Assembly (NCBI GenBank): GCA_019117025.1
Contig: DXAM01000092.1
Location: forward strand, 1 to 54,803
Source of the DNA: Candidatus Microbacterium stercoravium
GTDB taxonomy: Bacteria; Actinomycetota; Actinomycetes; Actinomycetales; Microbacteriaceae
Reading direction: 5' to 3'
DNA length: 54,803 nt
Under the pieces are notes generated by a model that saw nothing but the letters and a program-made list of their open reading frames with translations, made no database searches and was not told where the DNA came from. Of this stretch, positions 31,303 through 40,338 are shown in pieces; position 1 is the stretch's first letter, and each line of letters starts with the position of its first letter. The position numbers were made by a program, and so were the translations under genes.

Positions 31303-32466
31303 ATGACGATCACGACCACGCGCACACCCTTCACTCGTTGCGCGATCGGCCTCGCCGCACTCTCGGTGCTGGCGCTCACCGGATGCGGAACGAACGCCGA
31401 TCCCGCCGGATTCGAGAGCGGTACCGGCACCGTGGAAGAGAGCGCGCCGACGCCCGAGACCACGGCGGAGGCTGCCGATGACGTCGAGCGCGTCGAGCCC
31501 GGCTTCGTCTACGACGACATCTCGAAGGACGTCACCGCGACGGAGACGATCCGGCCGGAGAACGCCGAGATCATCACGCCCAGCGGCACGCTCACCATCA
31601 ACTCCGTGCAGGAGGTCGCCGCCGTGGCACCCACGGAGATCGGCCTCGATACCGTCGACGGTGACGACGGCGATCCGCGCGATTACGGCGCGGCAGAGGG
31701 TGAGTCATTGCGCATCGTCGACGTGTCGTACATGCCGGACGAGGAGTTCCCCGCGGACGACGCCCCCACCACAGAACTTTCCATCGAGGTCGGCGGGGCG
31801 CAGGAGCACCTGTCGACGCTGGACGACCAACAGGACCATCGGATCCTCGTCTCCGCGGCGCAGGACGGCTCGGCGCAGCTCATCGTCTCGTCCGAGGGAC
31901 ACGACCAGGCGGTCGACGTGCTCACGGGCGAGCGCGCCGACGATGAGGTCGCGGCGGCGTACTACCTGCCGACCACGCGTCAGGAGCCCCACCACACCTT
32001 CCCGATCGACGACGGCGCCCTGCCGACGAAGTCGGGCACCACGCCCGAAGAGGACGTGACGACCACTTACTCGTTCCAGATCGACGCCGCGACGCTGACG
32101 GCATGGACCGCGAGCGACGGCTGGGCCGACCCCGGCCAGGCGTGGCTCGTCGTCGATTGGACGTACACGGTCACGGCCGCGCACCCGGTGATCTCGGGGC
32201 GCATCGACCGCTTCGACGCCGCACTCGAGGTCACGGCAGGCGATGAGGTCGTGGAAGACACGGTGCACGACGAAGACAAGGGCGGCGATGTCACGGGCAC
32301 GAAATCGACGTCGGTCGCCGTCCCGATCGAGACGACCGATGTCGCCCTCAGCGTCTCGGGCGGTGCCGAGATCGACATGTACTCGGGCTCCGGCCTCGAG
32401 ATGGCGGGATCAACGGCCGTCGAGTTCTCGTCCGACCCCCTGGAGATCTCCTTCCCGCGCGAGTGA
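31303..32466 (+). CDS. Hypothetical secreted lipoprotein
   Basis: 387 aa; lipobox ALSVLALTGCGTN; acidic Thr/Asp-rich mature protein. Confidence 0.8.
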   Translation: MTITTTRTPFTRCAIGLAALSVLALTGCGTNADPAGFESGTGTVEESAPTPETTAEAADDVERVEPGFVYDDISKDVTATETIRPENAEIITPSGTLTINSVQEVAAVAPTEIGLDTVDGDDGDPRDYGAAEGESLRIVDVSYMPDEEFPADDAPTTELSIEVGGAQEHLSTLDDQQDHRILVSAAQDGSAQLIVSSEGHDQAVDVLTGERADDEVAAAYYLPTTRQEPHHTFPIDDGALPTKSGTTPEEDVTTTYSFQIDAATLTAWTASDGWADPGQAWLVVDWTYTVTAAHPVISGRIDRFDAALEVTAGDEVVEDTVHDEDKGGDVTGTKSTSVAVPIETTDVALSVSGGAEIDMYSGSGLEMAGSTAVEFSSDPLEISFPRE

Positions 32467-32499
32467 CGAAGAACGGGGCGCGCGCTCGGGTCGGGTACC

Positions 32500-33663
32500 G
32501 TGAATCAGGTGTCTGAAGCCGGATCCTTCCTTCTCCTGTTCGCGACCGGCGCGATCCCCGCCGTCGTCGGCCTCGTGATCGTCGCGATCGCCCGTCCGAT
32601 CGCGCGCCGCCTGCCGACGTCTCCCGCCGCCGAATTCGTGCCGCCACCCGGCGACCTCATCATGCACGGCCTGGCCGTGCGGTCCGAGCGGCGGCTCGTG
32701 TCGGCGGCGATCACGCGGCTCGCGCTCAGCGGACGGGTCCGCGTGCTCGCCCCGCGCGGCGAGCACGGCCCCGTCGCGATCGAGGCGCGCCCGGGCACGG
32801 GCCTCGGTCCTGACGACCATTTCTTCCTGCAGACGCTGCGACCCCAGCGCATGCGCCCCCGGCAGCAGCGGCGGTATCTGGCCGCCTTGCACGAGGTCGG
32901 CATCCGCGTCGAGCGGTACGAGGACGCGCCCGATGTGTCGTTCCTCCGCGGTCCCGGGGCTTTCCGCCGCATTCAGCGCCGGCAACTGTCGGCCTACATC
33001 GACCGCGCACGGTCCCGCGCGAAGTCGTCGGGAATCGCCCGGCGGACATCGGGCAGCGTGCATCTGTATCTGCTGTCGCTGCTGTTCCTCGCCTCGGCGG
33101 TCGCGGCTCTCCTGATGGCGATCGGGTCGATGGTGAACGGGGTGACCTGGGGCGTGATCGGCGCACCGCTCGGCGTCGCGGCGATGTTCTGGGTGCTGAC
33201 CCTGTCTCCGCCGCCGATCATGAGGTTCACTCCCGAGGGCCAGCAGATGCGCCAGCGCCTCTCCGGCCTGCGCGACTACATGAGGCTCGCCGAGCAGGAC
33301 CGGATGCGCATTCTGCAGTCCCCGCAGGGCGCGCTGCGCACTCCGGCGGGCGAGCTCACGCCGGGCGGCCGAGCGCTCGGCCTGCGCCCGGAGCCCACCG
33401 CGGGCGACGCCGTCGCGCAGTCGGACCTGGATCGCTTCGTGCTCGTCGAGCGCCTGCTGCCGTACGCGATCCTGTTCCGCCAGGAGCGCGAGTGGCAGCG
33501 CGAGTTCGAGCATCTCGGCGGCGCCGTCGACTTCTCACAGAACATGCGCGTGCTCGGCACCACGCTCGAAGGCATCATGGCGGTGCTGGAGGTGCTCGCC
33601 GCGGTCGGTCAGGTGCTGCGCGGCATCGGCGCGATCTTCTCGTTCGTCGGGCGCGTCGGCTGA
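32500..33663 (+). CDS. Hypothetical membrane protein, DUF2207-like
   Basis: 387 aa; N-terminal TM, central LYLLSLLFLASAVAALLMAIGSMVNGVTWGVIGAPLGVAAMFWVLTL TMs, EGQQMRQRLSGLRDYMRLAEQDRMR and ERLLPYAILFRQEREWQREFE resembling DUF2207 C-terminus. Confidence 0.6.
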   Translation: MNQVSEAGSFLLLFATGAIPAVVGLVIVAIARPIARRLPTSPAAEFVPPPGDLIMHGLAVRSERRLVSAAITRLALSGRVRVLAPRGEHGPVAIEARPGTGLGPDDHFFLQTLRPQRMRPRQQRRYLAALHEVGIRVERYEDAPDVSFLRGPGAFRRIQRRQLSAYIDRARSRAKSSGIARRTSGSVHLYLLSLLFLASAVAALLMAIGSMVNGVTWGVIGAPLGVAAMFWVLTLSPPPIMRFTPEGQQMRQRLSGLRDYMRLAEQDRMRILQSPQGALRTPAGELTPGGRALGLRPEPTAGDAVAQSDLDRFVLVERLLPYAILFRQEREWQREFEHLGGAVDFSQNMRVLGTTLEGIMAVLEVLAAVGQVLRGIGAIFSFVGRVG

Positions 33664-33691
33664 GCCGCATTCGGCCGGCCGCGAGAACGGT

Positions 33692-35659
33692 TCAGGCCTC
33701 CGCCGGCTCGCCGTCTCGGCGGTGTCGCGGGATCAGCACGTAATCGCCGTGCTTCGCCACGATGCCGTCGCCCGCCGTGCGGCCGTGCAGGCGGCGCCAG
33801 ATCCAGGGGATCGCGTGCGTCGTGACCCATGGGCCGCCCGCGGCGTCATCGTCGCTGTGGAACGCGTCGTCGAGGTCGCCGAGATGGGCCGCGTCGGGCA
33901 CGCCGAGCACTTCCGCCGCGCGATACGACAGCAGGCGGTGGCCGCGACTGGCCAGATGCACCCTGTCGGCGGCGAACATCTCCAGCTCGCCGAGCTCCGG
34001 AAGCGCCTCGGCATCGACGAGGTATGACTCGGTGTTGCGGGCGATGCGGCGCATCTCGTGCGCGAAGCGCGCGAACCTGCGCGCGAAGGGCCTCGCGGCC
34101 CGGCGCCTCGGTAGGAACGGCGTCACGAGCAGCACGTCTGACCCGGCGCCGCGAAGGGCGCGCACGTTCGCCTCCAGCTCTCGCGCCAGACGCACCGGTT
34201 CCGCCCCATGGCTGATGAGGTCGTTGGATCCCATGAAGATCGCCGTCAGGTCGGGCGTCAGCTCGAGCGCATCCGGAACCTGCACGTGCGTGAGGTCGCG
34301 CACGCGGCGGCTGCGCACCGCGAGGTTCGCGTAGCGGAAGTCCGCGTCGGAGCTCTCGGCGAGCATGGTCGCGAGCCGGTCGGCCCATCCGCGGTAGTGA
34401 CCGTCGCGCATGCGCGAGGTGTCGCACAATCCCTCGGTCAGCGAGTCGCCGAGCGCGACGAAGCGCCGCCACTGCGGACGCACCCTCGGACGCAGTGGGG
34501 CGACGGGGCGAGTCAGCGAACGCACCACGAGGCGGTCGTCGAACCGGCGCAGCCGCTGCGACTCGGCGTAGTGCGACACGAGCTGTTCGGTGAGCGCGCG
34601 CCAGGTGCGGGGCGCGACGCTCTCGCGCGCGGCACGGCCGAACGAGGCGCGCTTCGCGTCGTCTCCCAGCAGGTCGACGACGCGCGAGCGCATGTCGTCG
34701 AGGTCGCCCGGCGTGTAGAGCCAGCCGTCGATCGAGCTGCGTACGAGGTCGATGGGGCCGCCGGATCCGGTCGCCACGACGGGCACGCCGCTCGCGAGCG
34801 CCTCCTGCACGGTTTGGCAGAACGTCTCCGCCTCTCCGGGGTGCACGAAGACGTCGAAGCTCGCCACCGCGCGACCGAGGTCATCGCCGCCGAGGAAACC
34901 GGTGAACACGGCGCCCGGCAGCTCTCTCGCGAGCCGCTCGCGCTCGGGTCCGTCGCCGACGATCACGAGGCGTGCGCCCGGGATATCGTTCAGCGCCCGC
35001 AGGTCCTCGACCTGCTTCTCGGGGGCGAGGCGCCCCACGTACCCGATGATCCGCTCCCCCGGCGCGACCTCGTTCCGCCAGGCATCCGAGCGGCGCTCCG
35101 GAGCGAAGCGCTCGGCGTCAACGCCCCGGCCCCAGCGCCAGATGCGATCGGTTCCCAGGTGCGCGAGCTGGTCCTCCGCCGCGCTCGATGGCACGAGCGA
35201 CATCGTCGCGCGGCGGTGCAGCCGGGCGACGTGCGCTTCGGCGAGCGCAGCGATCCCGGGAACGCCGTACTTCGCCGTATACGCGATGACATCGGTCTGG
35301 TAGACCGCGACGCTCGGCAGGGCGAGGGCATCGGCCGCCACCACAGCCTGCCAGCCGAGCACCGCCGGGGACGCGAGATGCACGACGTCGGGTGCGAAGG
35401 CCGTGAGGATCCGCTTGAGCTGCGCGACGGGCGCGACCGCGACGCGCACATCGGGGTACGACGGCAAGGCGACCGAGGAGAGCAGCATCGTCTCGGGGAG
35501 GTCGATGCCGATCACGTCGGCCGGCCGCCCCGGTGCCTTGGGGGCGATGACGAGCACCTGATGACCCAGCGCCCGCAGGTGCGACGACACCTGCAGCACG
35601 GATCCGGTGACCCCGTTCATGTGCGGGAGGAAGCTCTCTGTCACGATCGCGACGCGCAT
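33692..35659 (-). CDS. Fused GT4 glycosyltransferase - SGNH/GDSL hydrolase
   Basis: 655 aa single ORF: GT4 MRVAIVTESFLPHMNGVTGSVLQVSSHLRALGHQVLVIAP...GYVGRLAPEKQVEDLRAL...FDVFVHPGEAETFCQTVQEALASGVPVVATGSGGP, then SGNH FVALGDSLTEG, GSNDL, DRVHLASRGH. Confidence 0.9.
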   Translation of the reverse strand: MRVAIVTESFLPHMNGVTGSVLQVSSHLRALGHQVLVIAPKAPGRPADVIGIDLPETMLLSSVALPSYPDVRVAVAPVAQLKRILTAFAPDVVHLASPAVLGWQAVVAADALALPSVAVYQTDVIAYTAKYGVPGIAALAEAHVARLHRRATMSLVPSSAAEDQLAHLGTDRIWRWGRGVDAERFAPERRSDAWRNEVAPGERIIGYVGRLAPEKQVEDLRALNDIPGARLVIVGDGPERERLARELPGAVFTGFLGGDDLGRAVASFDVFVHPGEAETFCQTVQEALASGVPVVATGSGGPIDLVRSSIDGWLYTPGDLDDMRSRVVDLLGDDAKRASFGRAARESVAPRTWRALTEQLVSHYAESQRLRRFDDRLVVRSLTRPVAPLRPRVRPQWRRFVALGDSLTEGLCDTSRMRDGHYRGWADRLATMLAESSDADFRYANLAVRSRRVRDLTHVQVPDALELTPDLTAIFMGSNDLISHGAEPVRLARELEANVRALRGAGSDVLLVTPFLPRRRAARPFARRFARFAHEMRRIARNTESYLVDAEALPELGELEMFAADRVHLASRGHRLLSYRAAEVLGVPDAAHLGDLDDAFHSDDDAAGGPWVTTHAIPWIWRRLHGRTAGDGIVAKHGDYVLIPRHRRDGEPAEA

Positions 35660-35814
35660 GATTTCAGGATGGCCCCGCACGGCGCTCGGCGCGCGCCGTT
35701 TCGCCGGCTGTTCACGGAGCACGCCGGGAGAATTCTCCGCGCGTTCACCGGGGCGCGCGGAGGCATCGTGGTCGAGGCGCTGGACTCGTGTGCGAGGAGG
35801 GTTAGGCTGACGGC

Positions 35815-35994
35815 ATGAGCGCACCAGATGAGGACGTCACCCCGTCCGACGAGATGAAACGCAAGTTCCGAGAGGCGCTGGACAAGAAGAACGCGCGCCA
35901 GCGCGATGGCGAGTCGCACCTCGATGGCGAGTCTGCGATCCAGGAGACGCACCAGGCGCACACGCAGCGTCAGTTCCGCCGCAAGAGCGGCTGA
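35815..35994 (+). CDS. Small DUF5302-like protein
   Basis: 59 aa MSAPDEDVTPSDEMKRKFREALDKKNARQRDGESHLDGESAIQETHQAHTQRQFRRKSG; below ORF-track cutoff. Confidence 0.7.
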   Translation: MSAPDEDVTPSDEMKRKFREALDKKNARQRDGESHLDGESAIQETHQAHTQRQFRRKSG

Positions 35995-36003
35995 CGCGCA
36001 CTC

Positions 36004-36051
36004 CAGACGAATGCCGCTCCGGAACCGTGGTTCCGGAGCGGCATTCGTCTG
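36004..36051. terminator. Bidirectional terminator hairpin, >=21-bp perfect stem
   Basis: CAGACGAATGCCGCTCCGGAA / TTCCGGAGCGGCATTCGTCTG between convergent genes. Confidence 0.85.
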
Positions 36052-36075
36052 CAGCGGGCGCGTTCTCGCGTCGGA

Positions 36076-36720
36076 TCAGCCGCGCACGGGAACGTCGTTC
36101 AGCAGGTCGGCGAACGAGCTCGCCCCGCCGAGGTACGTCTCAGGATCGTACGGGTCCGTCTTCTCGGGCCGCGCGGATCCCACGAGGCGCGCAGCGAGCT
36201 CGCCGGCCGCGCGATCGATGCGCTTCTGCAGCGGCGCGACCTGGTCGGCCTCCGCGCCCCAGTCGGAGCTGGCCGCGAACACACCGGTCGAGATCGGCTC
36301 GGCGTGCAGATACGTGAACAGCGGGCGCATCGCGTAGTCGATCGCGAGCGAGTGGCGCGCCGTGCCCGCCGTCGCCCCGAGCAGCACGAGGGTGCCGTCG
36401 AGCGCATCGCGGTCGAGCGCGTCGAGCCAGCTCTTGAACAGGCCAGAGTAGCTCGTCGAGAAGATCGGCGAGACGGCGATCAGCGCATCGGCGTTCGCGA
36501 CGTAGTCGTTGACCTCGGCCAGCGGCTGCGGAGCGAACCCGCTGAGCAGGCTGTCCGTGATGTCGTGTGCGACGTCGCGCAGCTCGAACACGCGCGCCTC
36601 CCGTTCCTCGCCGCGCGCGTCGAGCTCGGTGAACACGGCCTGCACGAGCCTGTCGGCGAGCATGCGCGTCGACGACGGGTCGGACAGCCCCGCGGAGACG
36701 ACCGCGATCTTCCTGGTCAT
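36076..36720 (-). CDS. NADPH-dependent FMN reductase
   Basis: MTRKIAVVSAGLSDPSSTRMLADRL...NADALIAVSPIFSTSYSGLFKSWLDALDRDALDGTLVLLGATAG; coupled to LLM oxidoreductase. Confidence 0.9.
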   Translation of the reverse strand: MTRKIAVVSAGLSDPSSTRMLADRLVQAVFTELDARGEEREARVFELRDVAHDITDSLLSGFAPQPLAEVNDYVANADALIAVSPIFSTSYSGLFKSWLDALDRDALDGTLVLLGATAGTARHSLAIDYAMRPLFTYLHAEPISTGVFAASSDWGAEADQVAPLQKRIDRAAGELAARLVGSARPEKTDPYDPETYLGGASSFADLLNDVPVRG

Positions 36721-37925
36721 CGATCTGCCGCCTTTCCGAATGCGCTCTCGCTGTCTTGGTACGGGGATCCGCCGGTGACGTTGTCGCCGCGATTCGCGTT
36801 CGGACGCGGCTGACGCGGTGCGGCGTCGCCGTACTTGGCGGTGACGAGCGCCGCGTGCGTCGGGGCATCGGGCACGTTCGCCGGCCGGTTCTTCTGCAGC
36901 TCGCGACGCAGCACGGGAACGACCTCTTCGCCGAGGAAGTCGATCTGCTCGAGAACGATCTTGAGCGGCAGGCCGGCGTGGTCCATGAGGAACAGCTGGC
37001 GCTGATAGTCGCCGAAGGTGTCGCGCATGGCCGCATAGCGGTCGATCACCTGCTGCGGGGATCCGACGGTGAGCGGCGTCATCTCGGTGAAGTCCTCCAT
37101 CGCGGGGCCGTTGCCGTAGACCGGAGCGGCGTTGAAGTAGGGGCGGAACTGGTCGACCGCGTCCTGCGAGTTCTTCGCCATGAACGCCTGACCGCCGAGG
37201 CCGACGATCGCCTCTTCGGGGGCGCCGTGGCCGTAGTGCGCGAAGCGCTGACGGTACAGCGCGATGAGCCGCTGGTAGTGCTCCTTCGGCCAGAAGATGT
37301 TGTTCGCGAAGAAGCCGTCTCCGTAGTACGCGGCCTGCTCCGCGATCTCGGGCGTGCGGATGGAACCGTGCCACACGAACGGCGGCACATCATCGAGCGG
37401 ACGCGGCGTCGAGGTGAAGCCGCTGAGCGCCGTGCGGAACTTCCCGTCGAAGTCGACGACGTCCTCCCGCCACAGGCGGTGCAGCAGCTGGTAGTTCTCG
37501 ATCGCGAGGGGAAGGCCCTGGCGGATGTCCTTGCCGAACCACGGGTACACGGGGCCCGTGTTGCCGCGCCCCATCATGAGGTCGGACCGCCCGCCGGCCA
37601 GGTGCTGCAGCATCGCATACTCCTCGGCGATGCGCACGGGGTCGTTCGTGGTGATGAGCGTCGTCGACGTCGAGAGGATGATCCGCTCGGTCTGCGCCGC
37701 GATGTACGCCAAGGTCGTGGTGGGAGACGACGAGAAGAACGGCGGATTGTGGTGCTCACCGATCGCGAACACGTCGAGCCCCGCGTCCTCCGCGTGCTTC
37801 GCGATCGCGACGACGTCGCGGATCCGCTGCGCCTCGCTCGGCGTCTCACCGGTGACGGGGTCACGGGTGATGTCGCTCACGCTCATCAGGCCGAACTGCA
37901 TGCCCGGCCAGGTGGTGTCGCTCAT
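36717..37925 (-). CDS. LLM class flavin-dependent oxidoreductase
   Basis: MQFGLMSVSDITRDPVTGETPSEAQRIRDVVAIAKHAEDAGLDVFAIGEHHNPPFFSSSPTTTLAYIAAQTERIILST. Confidence 0.93.
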   Translation of the reverse strand: MSDTTWPGMQFGLMSVSDITRDPVTGETPSEAQRIRDVVAIAKHAEDAGLDVFAIGEHHNPPFFSSSPTTTLAYIAAQTERIILSTSTTLITTNDPVRIAEEYAMLQHLAGGRSDLMMGRGNTGPVYPWFGKDIRQGLPLAIENYQLLHRLWREDVVDFDGKFRTALSGFTSTPRPLDDVPPFVWHGSIRTPEIAEQAAYYGDGFFANNIFWPKEHYQRLIALYRQRFAHYGHGAPEEAIVGLGGQAFMAKNSQDAVDQFRPYFNAAPVYGNGPAMEDFTEMTPLTVGSPQQVIDRYAAMRDTFGDYQRQLFLMDHAGLPLKIVLEQIDFLGEEVVPVLRRELQKNRPANVPDAPTHAALVTAKYGDAAPRQPRPNANRGDNVTGGSPYQDSESAFGKAADR

Positions 37926-38002
37926 GAGGTCTCCCCTACTTTCCATGCATCTGAATATACATGATGGAACGCAGGCGACGCCGAACTATTCCCGGGAACG
38001 GC

Positions 38003-38035
38003 GAAAGCCCGCCTCACACCGTGAGACGGGCTTTC
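38003..38035 (-). terminator. rpsO terminator hairpin
   Basis: GAAAGCCCGCCTCAC / GTGAGACGGGCTTTC (one G-U), 53 bp after the rpsO stop. Confidence 0.8.
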
Positions 38036-38087
38036 GAGAAGTCGATTGAACGCTGGGCGCTCTGCTTCTGCCTGAGCGGCTTGAGCC

Positions 38088-38357
38088 TTAGCGGCGCAGC
38101 CCCAGACGGGCGATCAGCGCACGGTAGCGTGCGATGTCGACGCGCTGGAGGTAGCCGAGCAGACGGCGGCGCTGACCGACGAGCAGGAACAGGCCACGAC
38201 GCGAGTGGTGGTCGTGCTTGTGCTCCTTCAGGTGCTCAGTCAGGTCGAGGATGCGACGCGACAGCATCGCAACCTGCACCTCGGGGGATCCGGTGTCACC
38301 GGGGTGCGTCGCGTACTCTTCGATGATCGACTTCTTGACGGATGCTTCAAGTGCCAT
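38088..38357 (-). CDS. rpsO: 30S ribosomal protein S15
   Basis: [70 protein letters not shown]. Confidence 0.98.
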   Translation of the reverse strand: MALEASVKKSIIEEYATHPGDTGSPEVQVAMLSRRILDLTEHLKEHKHDHHSRRGLFLLVGQRRRLLGYLQRVDIARYRALIARLGLRR

Positions 38358-38488
38358 AGAAATAGATCCCCTCTCTGCTTGTTGCGCGGTGCCCAGCGCC
38401 TGATGCGTGAGCTCTCTTTATCCGCGGCCGTTGGACGGCAACCTCAGAAGTTTACCCCATGATCCACTGACGTTCCTCCGCGCACCAC

Positions 38489-38520
38489 GAAGGCGGGGAT
38501 CCCTCGGGAACCCCGCCTTC
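38489..38520 (-). terminator. Terminator hairpin after FKBP gene
   Basis: GAAGGCGGGG / CCCCGCCTTC. Confidence 0.75.
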
Positions 38521-38532
38521 GGAACGAGCGGC

Positions 38533-38901
38533 TCAGGCGTCGATCAGATCGATGATGAAGATGAGGGTCTTTCCGCCGAGGAAGTGCCCCGAACCGGCGG
38601 GGCCGTAGGCGAGCTCGGGCGGGATCGTCAGCTTGCGACGACCGCCGACCTTCATCCCGGGGATGCCCTCCTGCCAGCCCTTGATGAGCATGCCGAGGGG
38701 GAACTGAGCGGCCTCGCCACGGCTCCACGACGAGTCGAACTCCTCACCGGTGTCGTAATCGACGCCGGCGTAGTGGATCGTGACGGTGGCGCCGGGCTTC
38801 GCCTCGGCACCGTCGCCGACGATGATGTCTCGGATCTCGAGCTGTTCGGGGGCGGGGCCCTCGGGTGCGTCGAACTCGGGCTTCGTGCGATCTGCAGTCA
38901 T
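38533..38901 (-). CDS. FKBP-type peptidyl-prolyl cis-trans isomerase
   Basis: GATVTIHYAGVDYDTGEEFDSSWSRGEAAQFPLGMLIKGWQEGIPGMKVGGRRKLTIPPELAYG. Confidence 0.96.
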   Translation of the reverse strand: MTADRTKPEFDAPEGPAPEQLEIRDIIVGDGAEAKPGATVTIHYAGVDYDTGEEFDSSWSRGEAAQFPLGMLIKGWQEGIPGMKVGGRRKLTIPPELAYGPAGSGHFLGGKTLIFIIDLIDA

Positions 38902-38973
38902 GCGTCCATCTTCACCCGGGCGCGGGCAGAACCGGAAACGAATGCGCTATCGGCGAAACCGACCGAACGAAGA

Positions 38974-39021
38974 ACCAGCACCTGGGTCTCGGCGAGGCCT
39001 GAGAACCTAGCAGGTGCTGGT
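38974..39021 (-). terminator. Terminator-like hairpin after PrsW gene
   Basis: ACCAGCACCTG / CAGGTGCTGGT 11-bp perfect arms. Confidence 0.65.
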
Positions 39022-39076
39022 CTATGCCCAACACCATCACCCATTCGCGCGCGCGTGTCAATACCCCGCGCGCGAA

Positions 39077-40276
39077 TCACCACGCCCCGATGGGCGCCAG
39101 CAGTTCGGTGCGCGTGAGCATCATGCGATGCAGGAGCGCGTGCTCATCCGTCGCGGCCTCGGGATCCTTGCCGGTGATCGCGCGCTGACGGGCCCAGGCG
39201 AGCCGGGCACCGTCGACGATGAAGCGCTGCATGGCGGGCCGACGATCGCCGGGAATGGACCGCGCCCACGCGAGCCCCGCCCTGCGACCGGCCGGCGTCG
39301 AGAGCATGTCCGCCTCCTGCGCGGTGAACCATCCCGCGACGACGTAGTCCTGCAGACGCTCGCGGCGGATCTGCAGCTCGGCGCGGCGGATGCGCAGCAC
39401 GACGATCAGGAAGACGACGAACAGCGGGATCTGCAGCAGCAGGTACGGGAGGAAGAATCCCGCGAATTCCGCGGATCCGTTCCAGAAGGCGTGCAGCAGC
39501 ATCGCGGCGAGCAGGCCGAGGAACCATGCCCCGGCCACCGGCTTCGCCCGGCGCACCGCGAGCCCGACCGCGAAACCGCAGCACGCCGTGAACATGATGT
39601 GCGCGAACGGTGAGAGCACCGCGCGCAGGAAGAACACCGCCGTCAAGCCGCCGACCCCGCCCTCGGCGAGCGCTTCGACGAAGTATTTGATGTTCTCGAC
39701 GAAGGCGAATCCCGCTCCGATGAGGCCGCCGTAGACGATCCCGTCGAGCGCCCCGTCGAGCGCGCGGCGCCCCATCGCCAGCACCACGATGATCCCCGAG
39801 CACTTGAGCAGCTCTTCGACGATCGGCGCCTGCACGACCGACCCGAACCAGCTGATCTGGCTCGCGACCGGATTCATGATCGCGATGACCAGGCCGACGG
39901 CGAGCGTCAGTGCGACGGCGACGAAGGCTCCCCACGCCGTCGCGGCGATCATGAGCCCCTTCGGCTCGGGCTCCCATCGATCGAGCCACATCAGCGCGAG
40001 CAGAACGCCGCCGAACGGGATGAACGCGAGGATCGACGCGAGCACCGGTGTCACGGCGCCGTACGTGAGCACGAAGAAGGCGAGAGTCGCGACGGCGAAG
40101 AAGGCGACGACGAACCAGACCCACGGCCACACCGTGCGGCCCTGCTTCAGCAGCCGCGGCGGCGGCGCCACGGGAAGATGGGGCTCGCCGAGCGGGGCCT
40201 CGGTGATCGGTGCGCCCTCCTGTCGGCGCCGGGTGGAGAAGGCCCGAGCATCGGAACCCGGATCGAAATATGTCAT
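39077..40276 (-). CDS. PrsW family intramembrane metalloprotease
   Basis: Multi-TM; VVQAPIVEELLKCSGIIVVLAMGRRALDGALDGIVYGGLIGAGFAFVENIKYF; AHIMFTACCGFAVG. Confidence 0.9.
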   Translation of the reverse strand: MTYFDPGSDARAFSTRRRQEGAPITEAPLGEPHLPVAPPPRLLKQGRTVWPWVWFVVAFFAVATLAFFVLTYGAVTPVLASILAFIPFGGVLLALMWLDRWEPEPKGLMIAATAWGAFVAVALTLAVGLVIAIMNPVASQISWFGSVVQAPIVEELLKCSGIIVVLAMGRRALDGALDGIVYGGLIGAGFAFVENIKYFVEALAEGGVGGLTAVFFLRAVLSPFAHIMFTACCGFAVGLAVRRAKPVAGAWFLGLLAAMLLHAFWNGSAEFAGFFLPYLLLQIPLFVVFLIVVLRIRRAELQIRRERLQDYVVAGWFTAQEADMLSTPAGRRAGLAWARSIPGDRRPAMQRFIVDGARLAWARQRAITGKDPEAATDEHALLHRMMLTRTELLAPIGAW

Positions 40277-40338
40277 CGGCTCGAATTCTATGGGGAGCCG
40301 ACAGCCGGTGCCTCCGTACCCGCCGATAGGCTGGATCC

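Noticed and set aside
37926-37990. Near-palindrome TCCATGCATctgaatATACATGATGGA upstream of the LLM oxidoreductase as an operator
   Set aside because: Only 5-bp outer arms pair without bulges; more simply a -10-like TATATT region
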